Program-made: the position numbers and the translations under genes
NCBI GenBank assembly: GCA_002363635.1
Contig: DEWM01000028.1
Location: 1 to 8,862 of the forward strand
Direction of reading: 5' to 3'
DNA: 8,862 bases
Source of the DNA: Caryophanales bacterium UBA3210
GTDB lineage: Bacteria; Bacillota_I; Bacilli_A; RFN20; CAG-449
Notes under the pieces: generated by a model
Told to the model about the DNA's origin: nothing
The model's database searches: none
What the model saw: the letters and a program-made list of their open reading frames with translations, nothing else
Part shown: in pieces, positions 1-5,590 of the stretch
Numbering within the stretch: position 1 is the first letter of the stretch
How the letters are laid out: each line of letters begins with the position of its first letter

Positions 1-981
1 CAGGGGAGATTAAAAGAATGGGCGTGGAAATGTGAAAGCCCTAATATTAACTTTGCAGAACTTAATCGTACAATTACTTCTGATTTGTCAAAAATAATAG
101 AGTCGTATGTAATTGATGATAATGTTACAACTTTTGGCGACAATATAAATCTTGTAACATCATACTTGCAGCGAAACAGCAATAGTGATGGAACATATGG
201 AATTCCGACAAAGTTTAAGTCATTAAACGAAAGAGGAATTGTTCATGATCCTGGTGAATTAATTCTTTTTTCAGCAAAGAGAAAGTCAGGAAAATCCATT
301 ATATTGCTAAATGAATTAATAGATAAAGCTAGAAATGAAGTACCTTGCATTTATTTTGATTCAGAAATGACAGACACTTTATTTTATATTCGCTTATTAT
401 CGTCAATAACAGGCATACAACAGAACAAAATTCGTAGTCAAGCGTTTACACCAGAAGAACAAAAGCTTGTTAAAGAAGCGAATGAATGGATTCAATCTGT
501 TAAGTTTCAACACTATTTTACGCCTAGATTTGATAGAGAGGAAATTAAATCAATTTGTGACATTTTTAAACGCAAGTATGGATTAGGTTTTGTTGTTTAT
601 GATTACCTAAAAGCTACAGGAAGTAATACATCTGAGAATTACACGCAATTAGGTAACAATTGCGACTTTCTAAAAAACGAAATAGCTGGCGAATTCGATA
701 TACCTGTTCTTGCAGCTTCACAGCTAAACAGATTTGGCGAAATTGGAGATTCTTATCAGTTAGAGCAAAGAGCCTCAACGGGTATTTCTATGAGGTTTAA
801 GACTGAAGAAGAAATACGTCTTGATGGTGGAATTGATTATGGCAATGCATATTTGCATATAGATTTTGCAAGAAATGCAGAACCTATGGATGATATGGAA
901 CATATAAATATTAGCATAGACGGAAGTAGATGCAGGGTTCAAGAAGCAAAACAAAAAGACGACAATCCGTTTGTTAATTAG
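1..981 (+). CDS. Replicative DNA helicase, DnaB-like RecA-fold ATPase (5' partial)
   Basis: The frame is open from base 1 and ends at TAG 979-981, so 326 residues are visible and the true start lies outside the window; the first in-window start-like codon (TTG at 85) has no ribosome binding site and is not a credible start. Visible order: Walker A at residues about 92-99 (AKRKSGKS, with Ala where the first Gly is usual), a DnaB-like 'YFDSEM' strand at about 118-123, a hydrophobic Walker B strand ending in Asp (GFVVYDYLK, about 196-204) and the DnaB-type ASQLNR motif at about 239-244, then a 'DFARNAE' segment near the C terminus. These are the landmarks of the ATPase domain that unwinds DNA at a replication fork. 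The primase follows downstream, the usual phage pairing. The helicase family is well supported; DnaB proper versus a phage RecA-like relative cannot be settled without the N terminus. Confidence 0.85.
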   Translation, partial: QGRLKEWAWKCESPNINFAELNRTITSDLSKIIESYVIDDNVTTFGDNINLVTSYLQRNSNSDGTYGIPTKFKSLNERGIVHDPGELILFSAKRKSGKSIILLNELIDKARNEVPCIYFDSEMTDTLFYIRLLSSITGIQQNKIRSQAFTPEEQKLVKEANEWIQSVKFQHYFTPRFDREEIKSICDIFKRKYGLGFVVYDYLKATGSNTSENYTQLGNNCDFLKNEIAGEFDIPVLAASQLNRFGEIGDSYQLEQRASTGISMRFKTEEEIRLDGGIDYGNAYLHIDFARNAEPMDDMEHINISIDGSRCRVQEAKQKDDNPFVN

Positions 982-986
982 AAAAG

Positions 987-1105
987 CGATACACTTCTCG
1001 ACATGATGTCGACAAGTTAAATATAACGACATACTTCTCGACACAATGTCGACAAGTTAAATATGGCGACATACTTCTCGACATAATGTCGACAAGTCGC
1101 AATAA
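987..1105. repeat. Three 40-bp tandem repeats with 23-bp near-palindromes (candidate origin or operator array)
   Basis: Three near-palindromes lie exactly 40 bp apart at 994-1016, 1034-1056 and 1074-1096. Each has a left arm CTTCTCGACA and a right arm TGTCGACAAG around a 3-base centre that varies (TGA, CAA, TAA). The arms match except at the fourth base (C opposite C), and this same mismatch is kept in all three copies, so all face one way. The 17-bp spacers (1017-1033 and 1057-1073) are also nearly identical, 15 of 17. The array fills the gap between helicase and primase genes. Repeated sites there would fit a phage replication origin bound by an initiator, or a multi-site operator for a dimeric regulator. 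An RNA role is possible because each copy could form a short hairpin. Function is inference; the repeat itself is plainly visible. Confidence 0.9.
998..1027 (+). promoter_or_regulatory. Weak candidate sigma-A-type promoter inside the palindrome array
   Basis: TCGACA (998-1003) and TATAAC (1022-1027) are 18 bp apart and each differs by one base from the -35 and -10 consensus. The -35 element would lie in the first palindrome, so a protein bound there would block it. The second repeat lacks the -10-like bases (TATGGC instead). AT-rich DNA yields such matches by chance, so this is only a candidate. Confidence 0.2.
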
Positions 1106-1108
1106 AAA

Positions 1109-1118
1109 GGGGGAGAGG
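1109..1118 (+). promoter_or_regulatory. Ribosome binding site that sets a TTG start for the primase
   Basis: GGGGGAGAGG ends three bases before TTG 1122-1124; its GGAG core (1112-1115) is six bases upstream of that codon. The alternative in-frame ATG at 1086 sits inside the third palindrome and has no purine-rich sequence before it. The ATG at 1129 is out of frame. TTG 1122 is therefore the best start. Confidence 0.75.
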
Positions 1119-1121
1119 AAA

Positions 1122-2123
1122 TTGCAATATGATACTAGCAGAATCAATGAGCTTGCCAAAAAAGTAGATTTAGCAACGTTTATTTCTCAGAAATATAAGT
1201 TAGCTAAAAAGAGCAATCGGAATTATTACATACATTGTCCTAAACATATTGATAAGACACCAAGCCTTTATATAGACACGAAGAAAAATACTTATTATTG
1301 TTTCTCGTGCCATCGCTATGGAAATATCATAACATGGCTTATGGACTTTGAGGGTTATACATATAATCAAGCTGTTGATTATTTGCTTAAAATAACAGGC
1401 AAAGATAATGATTTATCTTTTGTAACATCAAGTTCAATGGTTGAATTTAAAAAGTATTCAAACACAAAAGAAAAAGTTAAGCTTGAAAGACAAACACTAG
1501 ATTTCAAAAAAGACTATCTAGATAAATACTGTGACGAATTGCCTATAGAATGGGTAAAAGAGGGTATTCCTATTGATGAAATAAAAAGGTATAATATAAG
1601 AATAGACAAGCAAAATAATCGTATTGTCTATCCGGTATATGATAACAATGATTTTATGATAGGAGTTAAAGGAAGAACTAGATATGATAATTATAAAGAG
1701 CTAGGAATTCCAAAATACATGAATTACTATCCGATAGGAACTTCCAATTTTTTTCAAGGAATGCATGAGAATAAAAAAGCAATACTTAAGGAAAAAAGAG
1801 TAATAATTGTTGAAGGACTTAAATCAGTTATGAAATTAAATGGCTATGGTTTCGGATATGCTATTGCATCTGAAACTTGTTGTTTAAACAATGAACAGAT
1901 AAAAATATTGTTATCATTACATTTAGATGAGATTATAATTGCTTATGATAAGGGGGTAAAAATATGCGACATAATAAATAATGTAAAAAAATTAAAACCC
2001 TTTGTTAGGGTATCAATCGTAAACGATAAAAAAGACATATACCTTAAAGATAAAGATGCACCTGTTGATCGGGGCATACAAGTTTGGAAAGAATTATATG
2101 AAAAAAGAATATTTATAGGATGA
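1122..2123 (+). CDS. Phage DNA primase, CHC2 zinc finger plus TOPRIM (DnaG-like)
   Basis: From TTG 1122 the product is 333 aa. Residues about 38-63 form a CHC2 zinc finger: C39-x2-H42 and C60-x2-C63, with the typical 'KTPSLYID' and 'YYCFSCHRYGNIITWLM' context, which recognises template for primer synthesis. A TOPRIM region follows: VIIVEGLKSVM (about 227-237, with Glu231) and IIIAYDKG (about 271-278, with Asp276). The usual second acidic residue of the DxD motif is replaced by Gly (D-K-G), which is odd. Length fits short phage primases without a DnaB-binding C-terminal domain. It lies just after the helicase and ends in an ATGA overlap region with the next gene. Extending to the ATG at 1086 would add only 12 residues encoded by the palindrome and ribosome binding site, so I reject that start. 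Family call is strong; whether the TOPRIM site is fully active is open. Confidence 0.88.
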   Translation: MQYDTSRINELAKKVDLATFISQKYKLAKKSNRNYYIHCPKHIDKTPSLYIDTKKNTYYCFSCHRYGNIITWLMDFEGYTYNQAVDYLLKITGKDNDLSFVTSSSMVEFKKYSNTKEKVKLERQTLDFKKDYLDKYCDELPIEWVKEGIPIDEIKRYNIRIDKQNNRIVYPVYDNNDFMIGVKGRTRYDNYKELGIPKYMNYYPIGTSNFFQGMHENKKAILKEKRVIIVEGLKSVMKLNGYGFGYAIASETCCLNNEQIKILLSLHLDEIIIAYDKGVKICDIINNVKKLKPFVRVSIVNDKKDIYLKDKDAPVDRGIQVWKELYEKRIFIG

Positions 2124-2128
2124 GGAAT

Positions 2129-2539
2129 ATGGCAAAGATAAACAAAGAAGCATTAGCTAGATTAGAGGGCATGAAATATGCATACAATTATGCTCGTAAA
2201 TTTGGGCTTGATGAACTTGAAAAAGATATAAAGTTCAGAGGAGCAACTAATTTACCATATAGCGTAGATAGAAAACAAGTTATTGATTTTCAAGAGGAAA
2301 CAAAAGAACGAATTTTATCGACAGTAATGCTTATGTCGGTATTAATTCTAAGAGAAGAATTTGGATATGGAAGAAAACGAATAGAAAAGTTTTCGGAAAA
2401 ATTTAAAGAGAATACAGAGCAGTTACAATCAGGAGATTTAACCTGGAAAGATGCTTATGAAGCTATGGTAGAAGAAGTTGGATTTTCATTAGGTATAGAT
2501 GAAGATATATTAAATGCTGAACCAAAAGACCTATCATAA
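2129..2539 (+). CDS. Conserved-type phage protein of unknown function (136 aa)
   Basis: Not recognised as a named family. The start at ATG 2129 is chosen because AGGATGAGG (2117-2125) precedes it; an in-frame ATG at 2120 overlaps the primase stop but has no room for a ribosome binding site. The protein begins MAKINKEALARLEGMKYAYNYARK and looks mainly helical and charged. The second half carries 'LREEFGYGRKRIEKFSEKF' followed by 'GDLTWKDAYEAMVEEVG'. From memory, an EFGFGxKR...W.D...EE.G pattern recurs in small uncharacterised proteins of Clostridial phages, but I cannot confirm this here. No cysteine motif, membrane segment or signal peptide is visible. Its place right after the primase suggests a replication-linked or early accessory role. 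Confidence 0.7.
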   Translation: MAKINKEALARLEGMKYAYNYARKFGLDELEKDIKFRGATNLPYSVDRKQVIDFQEETKERILSTVMLMSVLILREEFGYGRKRIEKFSEKFKENTEQLQSGDLTWKDAYEAMVEEVGFSLGIDEDILNAEPKDLS

Positions 2540-2558
2540 AATAATGGAGAGAAATATT

Positions 2559-2918
2559 ATGGATGAAATGGAAAAAGTAAAGCAATGGCTTTTACAAGAA
2601 AAAATTCATTTTGAATATCACTTGGAGCCGCTATTACCTGATATTTTAGAAAAACTAGAAGAATATGATTTAATTTTAAATGAAGAAATGAAATTGAGTA
2701 TGAACCAGATACTTGTAAGTATACAGTATGAAAATGGTTATGATCTTTCAATCATATGTCATTATGGAAGCTACGGGGTAAAACAAGGCTTGCTAGAGTA
2801 TCGTAGATTGAAGAAAAAAGAAGACCCTGTGGGATATTGCACTGCAGAAGAAGTAATAGAAGTAATTAAGGAATTGGTAAAAGAAATTCCATGTAAGGAA
2901 GAAAAAGAAGGGAATTAA
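2559..2918 (+). CDS. Hypothetical phage protein (119 aa)
   Basis: No family recognised. The reading frame is open from ATG 2514 inside the previous gene, but GGAGAG at 2546-2551 is seven bases before ATG 2559 and decides the start. The product begins MDEMEKVKQWLLQEKIHF. It has a helical N-terminal half rich in Leu and Glu, a central strand-like part (MNQILVSIQYENGYDLSIICHYG, about residues 43-65) and a charged helical end (TAEEVIEVIKELVKEIPCKEEKEGN). It is acidic, has no membrane segment and no zinc-binding motif. It lies 5 bases upstream of the MazF-like gene. Upstream genes of this size are often antitoxins to MazF, but I see no known antitoxin DNA-binding fold here, so that role is not claimed. 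Confidence 0.65.
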   Translation: MDEMEKVKQWLLQEKIHFEYHLEPLLPDILEKLEEYDLILNEEMKLSMNQILVSIQYENGYDLSIICHYGSYGVKQGLLEYRRLKKKEDPVGYCTAEEVIEVIKELVKEIPCKEEKEGN

Positions 2919-2923
2919 TTATT

Positions 2924-3670
2924 ATGATAAAAAGGTATGATAGAGGGCAAATATGGGCTATTAAAACCTATATCGCTAAATACGATAGAGTTTTTAATGG
3001 TGAGCATATGGCATTAATATTAGGAGTTAATGATGATAATACATTAACGGTTGTTCCTGCAACATCTAAATTAAATGGTGAAAATAAGATATTAACTTCA
3101 GTTGAATTAGAATTAACAAATTTAGATGGTGTAACAACAGTGGGCCATTTTATACCGAACATGATTCAGACTATTGATACTAGGAAAGCCTACAATTATG
3201 TTGGTATGCTAGATGAACATTCGGTAATCGAAGTACAAAAAGCAGTCGGCAAATATTTAGGCTTTGATAAAATAAAATTTGAAGAAAATAACAAAGAAGT
3301 TATAGAAGAAAGAGCATCTGCCAAGGTAGAGATAGAAGAAGAACAGACACCTATAGTTAAAGAAGAAAAGCAGATACCTGTAATTAAAGAAGAAAAACAG
3401 AAACCTATTGAAGTTTCAAGTAATATAGGGCGACCATCAAAATCACAACCTAAAGTAGGAGATATTAAGTATTTTAGTGGCAGAGAATATAAATGTATAG
3501 TAGACGGTAAAAAAACTTATGGCGGTTTTATTTCTAAGTGGCCTAAAGATGTTTTAGATACTATCGTTGAAAGTTATAGAAATGGCAGTTCTAAAACTGC
3601 TATAGCCTATCAATATGGAATTTCAGGACACGCGGTAGGAGATTATTTAAAAAGCATAGGATTGAAATAA
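2924..3670 (+). CDS. MazF/PemK-like domain fused to a C-terminal helix-turn-helix
   Basis: The 248-aa protein has three parts. Residues about 4-113 follow the MazF/PemK layout: 'DRGQIW' at the start (family: RGDIY/W), 'HMALILGVND' (family: RPVLIIxND), 'VVPATSK' (family: V.LTS), and 'IQTIDTRKAYNYVGMLDEHSVIEVQKAV' (family: IRTIDKxRL..K.G.L....M..V..A). MazF proteins are mRNA-cutting toxins. The threonine of the catalytic pair is present (T47), but the usual arginine of 'GxRPVLII' appears to be His28, so RNase activity is doubtful. Residues about 115-168 are a Glu/Lys-rich linker containing two 9-residue repeats. The C terminus (about 208-246) reads as a helix-turn-helix, 'SYRNGSSKTAIAYQYGIS' then 'VGDYLKSIG', preceded by an AT-hook-like GRPSK. 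A DNA-binding or regulatory protein reusing the MazF fold is my inference. The start is ATG 2924 after AAGGGA at 2908-2913. Confidence 0.75.
   Translation: MIKRYDRGQIWAIKTYIAKYDRVFNGEHMALILGVNDDNTLTVVPATSKLNGENKILTSVELELTNLDGVTTVGHFIPNMIQTIDTRKAYNYVGMLDEHSVIEVQKAVGKYLGFDKIKFEENNKEVIEERASAKVEIEEEQTPIVKEEKQIPVIKEEKQKPIEVSSNIGRPSKSQPKVGDIKYFSGREYKCIVDGKKTYGGFISKWPKDVLDTIVESYRNGSSKTAIAYQYGISGHAVGDYLKSIGLK
3347..3400 (+). repeat. Two in-frame 27-bp tandem repeats in the linker of the MazF-like/HTH gene
   Basis: The two units (3347-3373 and 3374-3400) encode TPIVKEEKQ and IPVIKEEKQ, followed by a partial third unit, KPIEV. The register is exactly 27 bp, so gain or loss of units keeps the frame. 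It sits between the MazF-like domain and the helix-turn-helix and likely sets linker length. Confidence 0.85.
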
Positions 3671-3683
3671 GGAGTGATTAAAA

Positions 3684-3962
3684 ATGGAAAATAAAGAAAA
3701 AGAGATTATCTTAAAATTAGATGGAATAGATGTTAATGGTGATATTTCAGTAGGAGAAATGATGATGATGTTTTCATCAGCGATATATCACGTTTGCAAT
3801 ATGCTTGATGCTGAAGTAGACGATAGAAAAATTATTGATAATTGTTTAGGTATGTTTATTCATTCGATTATCGCAGATAAAACAGATGAAGAAATAGCAA
3901 AAATATTCACACAAGCACAATTAATAAAACGAGATTATGAAATGTTTATGAAAGATATTTAA
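3684..3962 (+). CDS. Hypothetical small acidic phage protein (92 aa)
   Basis: Not recognised. ATG 3684 follows GGAGTG at 3671-3676 with good spacing. The sequence starts MENKEKEIILKLDGIDVNG and is mostly helical, with a Met-rich stretch 'GEMMMMFSSAIYHVCNML' (about residues 24-41), then acidic helices 'TDEEIAKIFTQAQLIKRDYEMFMKDI'. No zinc ligands in pairs, no membrane span and no signal peptide. The stop TAA lies next to the AAGGAG of the following gene, so the two are likely co-translated. Confidence 0.65.
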   Translation: MENKEKEIILKLDGIDVNGDISVGEMMMMFSSAIYHVCNMLDAEVDDRKIIDNCLGMFIHSIIADKTDEEIAKIFTQAQLIKRDYEMFMKDI

Positions 3963-3973
3963 GGAGAGTGGCA

Positions 3974-4234
3974 ATGCTAGTTAGACATTATACGGATAAA
4001 CATAATTTTGATTATGTAGTTAAGGATTTAGGAGATTATGTTTTTGTAACAGATGATATGGATAAAGAAATTATCTGTGCTTCTTGCGATAAAAAACTTA
4101 AGTTTGGTGATGCCTATACATCTAAAGAGTGGTTCACAGCGTCAGGAATATGGGGCTTATGGGTGTGTGGTGATTGCTACGAAAAAGAATGGGATAGAAT
4201 AAAAGCAGCGTTAAAGGAAGAAAATGATGAATAA
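3974..4234 (+). CDS. Small zinc-ribbon-like protein (86 aa)
   Basis: The start is ATG 3974, seven bases after AAGGAG (3961-3966); a GTG at 3968 in the same frame overlaps that region and is less likely. Two cysteine pairs, C35-x2-C38 (IICASCDKK) and C65-x2-C68 (WVCGDCYEK), lie 26 residues apart and can form one zinc site. Between them is an aromatic stretch (EWFTASGIWGLWV). The N-terminal part is strand-like (DYVVKDLGDYVFVTDD), the C terminus a charged helix. No specific family is recognised. Such knuckles bind zinc and often mediate protein or nucleic-acid contact. It overlaps the next gene by 11 bases. Confidence 0.7.
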   Translation: MLVRHYTDKHNFDYVVKDLGDYVFVTDDMDKEIICASCDKKLKFGDAYTSKEWFTASGIWGLWVCGDCYEKEWDRIKAALKEENDE

Positions 4235-4520
4235 ACAAAAAAGAATTGATAGCAACAAAATTGAAATTGCTAAACAGTGGCTTATCGAAGAAACATCTAA
4301 AATAACACCGTGCGAGATCAATGCACTATTTGACCTCATAGATTTGTATACTGCTAAAAATGCTAAGCTTTACACAATTAACAACGGGATAGATTCAAAT
4401 GGGAATTATCTTTTCTCGTCAGAATACGATTGTCCTAATTGTGGTAAAGAGCTTAAAAGCTGGTATAAATTTTGTCCTAATTGTGGACAAAAAATTACTT
4501 TTAATAATCTTACGCAATAA
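4224..4520 (+). CDS. Small zinc-ribbon protein (98 aa)
   Basis: The C terminus carries a clear double-CPNCG ribbon: C70-x2-C73 (DCPNCGKEL) and C84-x2-C87 (FCPNCGQK), ten residues apart. The first 45 residues are helical (NKIEIAKQWLIEETSKITPCEINALFDLIDLY). ATG 4224 and ATG 4227 are adjacent; AAGGAAG at 4214-4220 suits either, with 4227 slightly better spaced. The gene starts inside the previous one. A regulator or adaptor role is possible but not shown. It is followed by the hairpin gap at 4521-4588. Confidence 0.7.
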   Translation: MMNKQKRIDSNKIEIAKQWLIEETSKITPCEINALFDLIDLYTAKNAKLYTINNGIDSNGNYLFSSEYDCPNCGKELKSWYKFCPNCGQKITFNNLTQ

Positions 4521-4528
4521 GAATCATA

Positions 4529-4565
4529 TGTGGAACTTGTGGAACTCGGTTCCATAAGTTCCATA
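4529..4565. repeat. Strong 17-bp stem-loop without a T-tract
   Basis: The left arm 4529-4545 and right arm 4549-4565 pair around the 3-base loop TCG. The inner 15 bp include one G-U pair and no mismatch; two more pairs (one G-U, one T-A) extend it outward. Both arms contain two copies of GGAAC or its complement, so the stem is itself internally repetitive. It lies in the only gap longer than about 60 bases between 2.1 and 8.6 kb, 8 bases after a stop codon and 23 before the next start. No run of T follows on either strand, so it is not a standard intrinsic terminator. It may be an RNA-processing or stabilising element, a protein-binding palindrome or a recombination site. Confidence 0.8.
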
Positions 4566-4588
4566 ATAATAATAGAGGGGGTTAATAA

Positions 4589-4951
4589 ATGGATTTTAAG
4601 TGTAAATACTGTGGAAGTGTAAATTTAGAACTTGAAGAAAATGGAAATCAAACAGGACTATACTGTTGTGATTGTGGTAAGTGGTTAAAATGGGTCAACA
4701 AAGAAGAAAAACGAGTATTTAACAATAAAAATGCTTGTACACCTATCTATGTTCCAAAGGGAGCAACGAACGGAGATGTATTTAAAGTTTTGTTTCCTAA
4801 TTGCAGAGATTGGAAATCAGGAAACAAAGATAATGGCGGAGAGGTAAACGAGGTGCACTTTGTACTGTTGCCGAATAGTATAACAGTAAATAGGTATGAC
4901 GAAAGTTGGTGGAATGCACCCTACAAGACTGAAAAGGGGGATAGCAAGTAG
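4589..4951 (+). CDS. Zinc ribbon plus 'GATNGDV...WWNxPYK' module protein (120 aa)
   Basis: ATG 4589 follows AGAGGGGG (4574-4581). The N terminus is a zinc ribbon: C5-x2-C8 (CKYCG) and C26-x2-C29 (CCDCG). The C-terminal half (about 52-113) carries VPKGATNGDVFKVLFPN, a variable middle, and ESWWNAPYK. The same framing occurs in the gene at 7301, which lacks the ribbon. From memory, this 'ATNGDVIKALFPN...WWNxPYK' form is common in small proteins of gut Firmicute phages; I know of no function for it. This copy looks like a fusion of ribbon and module. Its stop TAG shares its last base with the GTG start of the next gene. Confidence 0.75.
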   Translation: MDFKCKYCGSVNLELEENGNQTGLYCCDCGKWLKWVNKEEKRVFNNKNACTPIYVPKGATNGDVFKVLFPNCRDWKSGNKDNGGEVNEVHFVLLPNSITVNRYDESWWNAPYKTEKGDSK

Positions 4952-5127
4952 TGAATTGGATACTCTTAATATATATTGTATGGCTTATGATTGCCTGGAA
5001 AGCTTTTTGGAAAGAAAATGGAGATAAACCTAAGGAAGAAAAAATTATTAAATTTTATGTCTTTACGCTTATTATAGGCTTACTAGTTTTATTTCTTGCA
5101 ATGTGCATAACGTTAATAAATTTTTAA
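4951..5127 (+). CDS. Small protein with two predicted membrane segments (58 aa)
   Basis: GTG 4951 overlaps the previous stop by one base, and AAAAGGGGG (4932-4940) is ten bases upstream. The product MNWILLIYIVWLMIAWKAFW... has a hydrophobic span at about residues 3-20, a charged loop (KENGDKPKEEKIIK, 21-34) and a second span at about 36-55 (YVFTLIIGLLVLFLAMCITL). This is a hairpin-like inner-membrane protein, with no cleavable signal seen. Family not recognised. Phage proteins of this form include holins and superinfection-exclusion proteins, but this one sits among early genes with no endolysin nearby, so neither is claimed. The continuous frame, start signal and hydrophobic pattern support a real gene. 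Confidence 0.7.
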   Translation: MNWILLIYIVWLMIAWKAFWKENGDKPKEEKIIKFYVFTLIIGLLVLFLAMCITLINF

Positions 5128-5146
5128 AAAATTAGGAGAGTAAATT

Positions 5147-5356
5147 ATGAACTTGATTGATAGAGATAGATACCAAAAGGATTTATTGGCTACCTATGAT
5201 GACGTATCAATGGAATTTGATGTGCTAGATAGTTAACCAACAGTTAAGGCTGTACCGATTGATAGGCTTAAAAAGTTTAGAAATGAAGTCATGAACATGA
5301 ATAGCGTTGCAATTATTTATAGATTAGATAAGCTGATTGAAGAAAGTGAGGAATAA
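5147..5356 (+). pseudogene. 'LIDxD...DKLIxESE' small protein interrupted by an in-frame TAA
   Basis: ATG 5147 follows AGGAGAG (5134-5140). The frame reads MNLIDRDRYQKDLLATYDDV, continues to ...EFDVLDS, meets TAA at 5234-5236, then continues open as PTVKAVPIDRLKKFRNEV and ends ...LDKLIEESEE at TAA 5354-5356, 69 codons plus stop. The part after the stop matches the C-terminal module of the genes at 7582 (RAIPLDKVKQTRE...DKLIAESEG) and 8019 (ISLEKVKRAREE...DKLISESEE), and the part before it matches the 'MxLIDxDxx' start of the 7582 protein. One C-to-T change (CAA to TAA) would explain the break, giving '...DSQPTVKAVP', a wording usual in this family. A shortened 29-aa product could still be made. 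Other genes here end in TAA, so recoding is unlikely. A sequencing error is possible. Confidence 0.7.
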
Positions 5357-5358
5357 TA

Positions 5359-5571
5359 ATGGCTAGTATAAATTCAAGTGTAGAAGTAGTATTAACAAAA
5401 GAAGAAAAAGAACTTTTAGAAAAGGCAATAGCCAAAATTAAAGATATTTATGAAGAGGTCGTTGATGTGAAGTCTGATTTGTTTATAGATGAAACTGATA
5501 TTTATTCAATGTTGTCATCATTGACAAGACAATATGATGGGAAACTACCAATAGTCTTTGAAATAGAATAA
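5359..5571 (+). CDS. Hypothetical small acidic protein (70 aa)
   Basis: Not recognised. ATG 5359 is preceded by the GAAAGTGAGGA junction motif at 5342-5352, whose bases encode the tail of the broken gene upstream. The sequence has a short strand-like start (SSVEVVLTKEEKELLEKAIAKI), a long helix, then 'VDVKSDLFIDETDIYSMLSSLTRQYDG' and an acidic end (PIVFEIE). No zinc ligands or membrane segment. It is followed by a 3-base gap and another junction motif. Confidence 0.6.
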   Translation: MASINSSVEVVLTKEEKELLEKAIAKIKDIYEEVVDVKSDLFIDETDIYSMLSSLTRQYDGKLPIVFEIE

Positions 5572-5590
5572 TAAGAAAGTGAGTGAGAAC

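Noticed and set aside
85..87. TTG at 85 as the helicase start
   Set aside because: The frame stays open to base 1, there is no RBS before it, and the preceding residues read as ordinary protein; the gene is cut by the window edge.
987..1105. Possible short CRISPR array
   Set aside because: The 17-bp stretches between the palindromes are 15/17 identical, not unique spacers; only three units exist and no cas gene is near.
2559..2918. Antitoxin partner of the MazF-like gene
   Set aside because: Size and position fit, but no AbrB/MazE, RHH or other antitoxin DNA-binding motif is visible, and the putative toxin lacks the catalytic Arg.
4541..4553. LexA/DinR (SOS) box
   Set aside because: GAAC and GTTC are present but separated by three bases (TCG), not the four of the Firmicute box, and are better explained as part of the long hairpin.
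4529..4565. Intrinsic terminator
   Set aside because: No T-run follows the stem on either strand; next bases are ATAATAATAATAG, and the downstream gene has its own RBS in continuous operon style.
4951..5127. Holin
   Set aside because: Two spans fit a holin, but no endolysin or late gene is near and the setting is an early accessory operon.
5147..5356. Recoded TAA (TAA read as Gln) in this phage
   Set aside because: Many genes here end at TAA at natural positions just before a well-placed RBS and start, so general TAA reassignment is not tenable.
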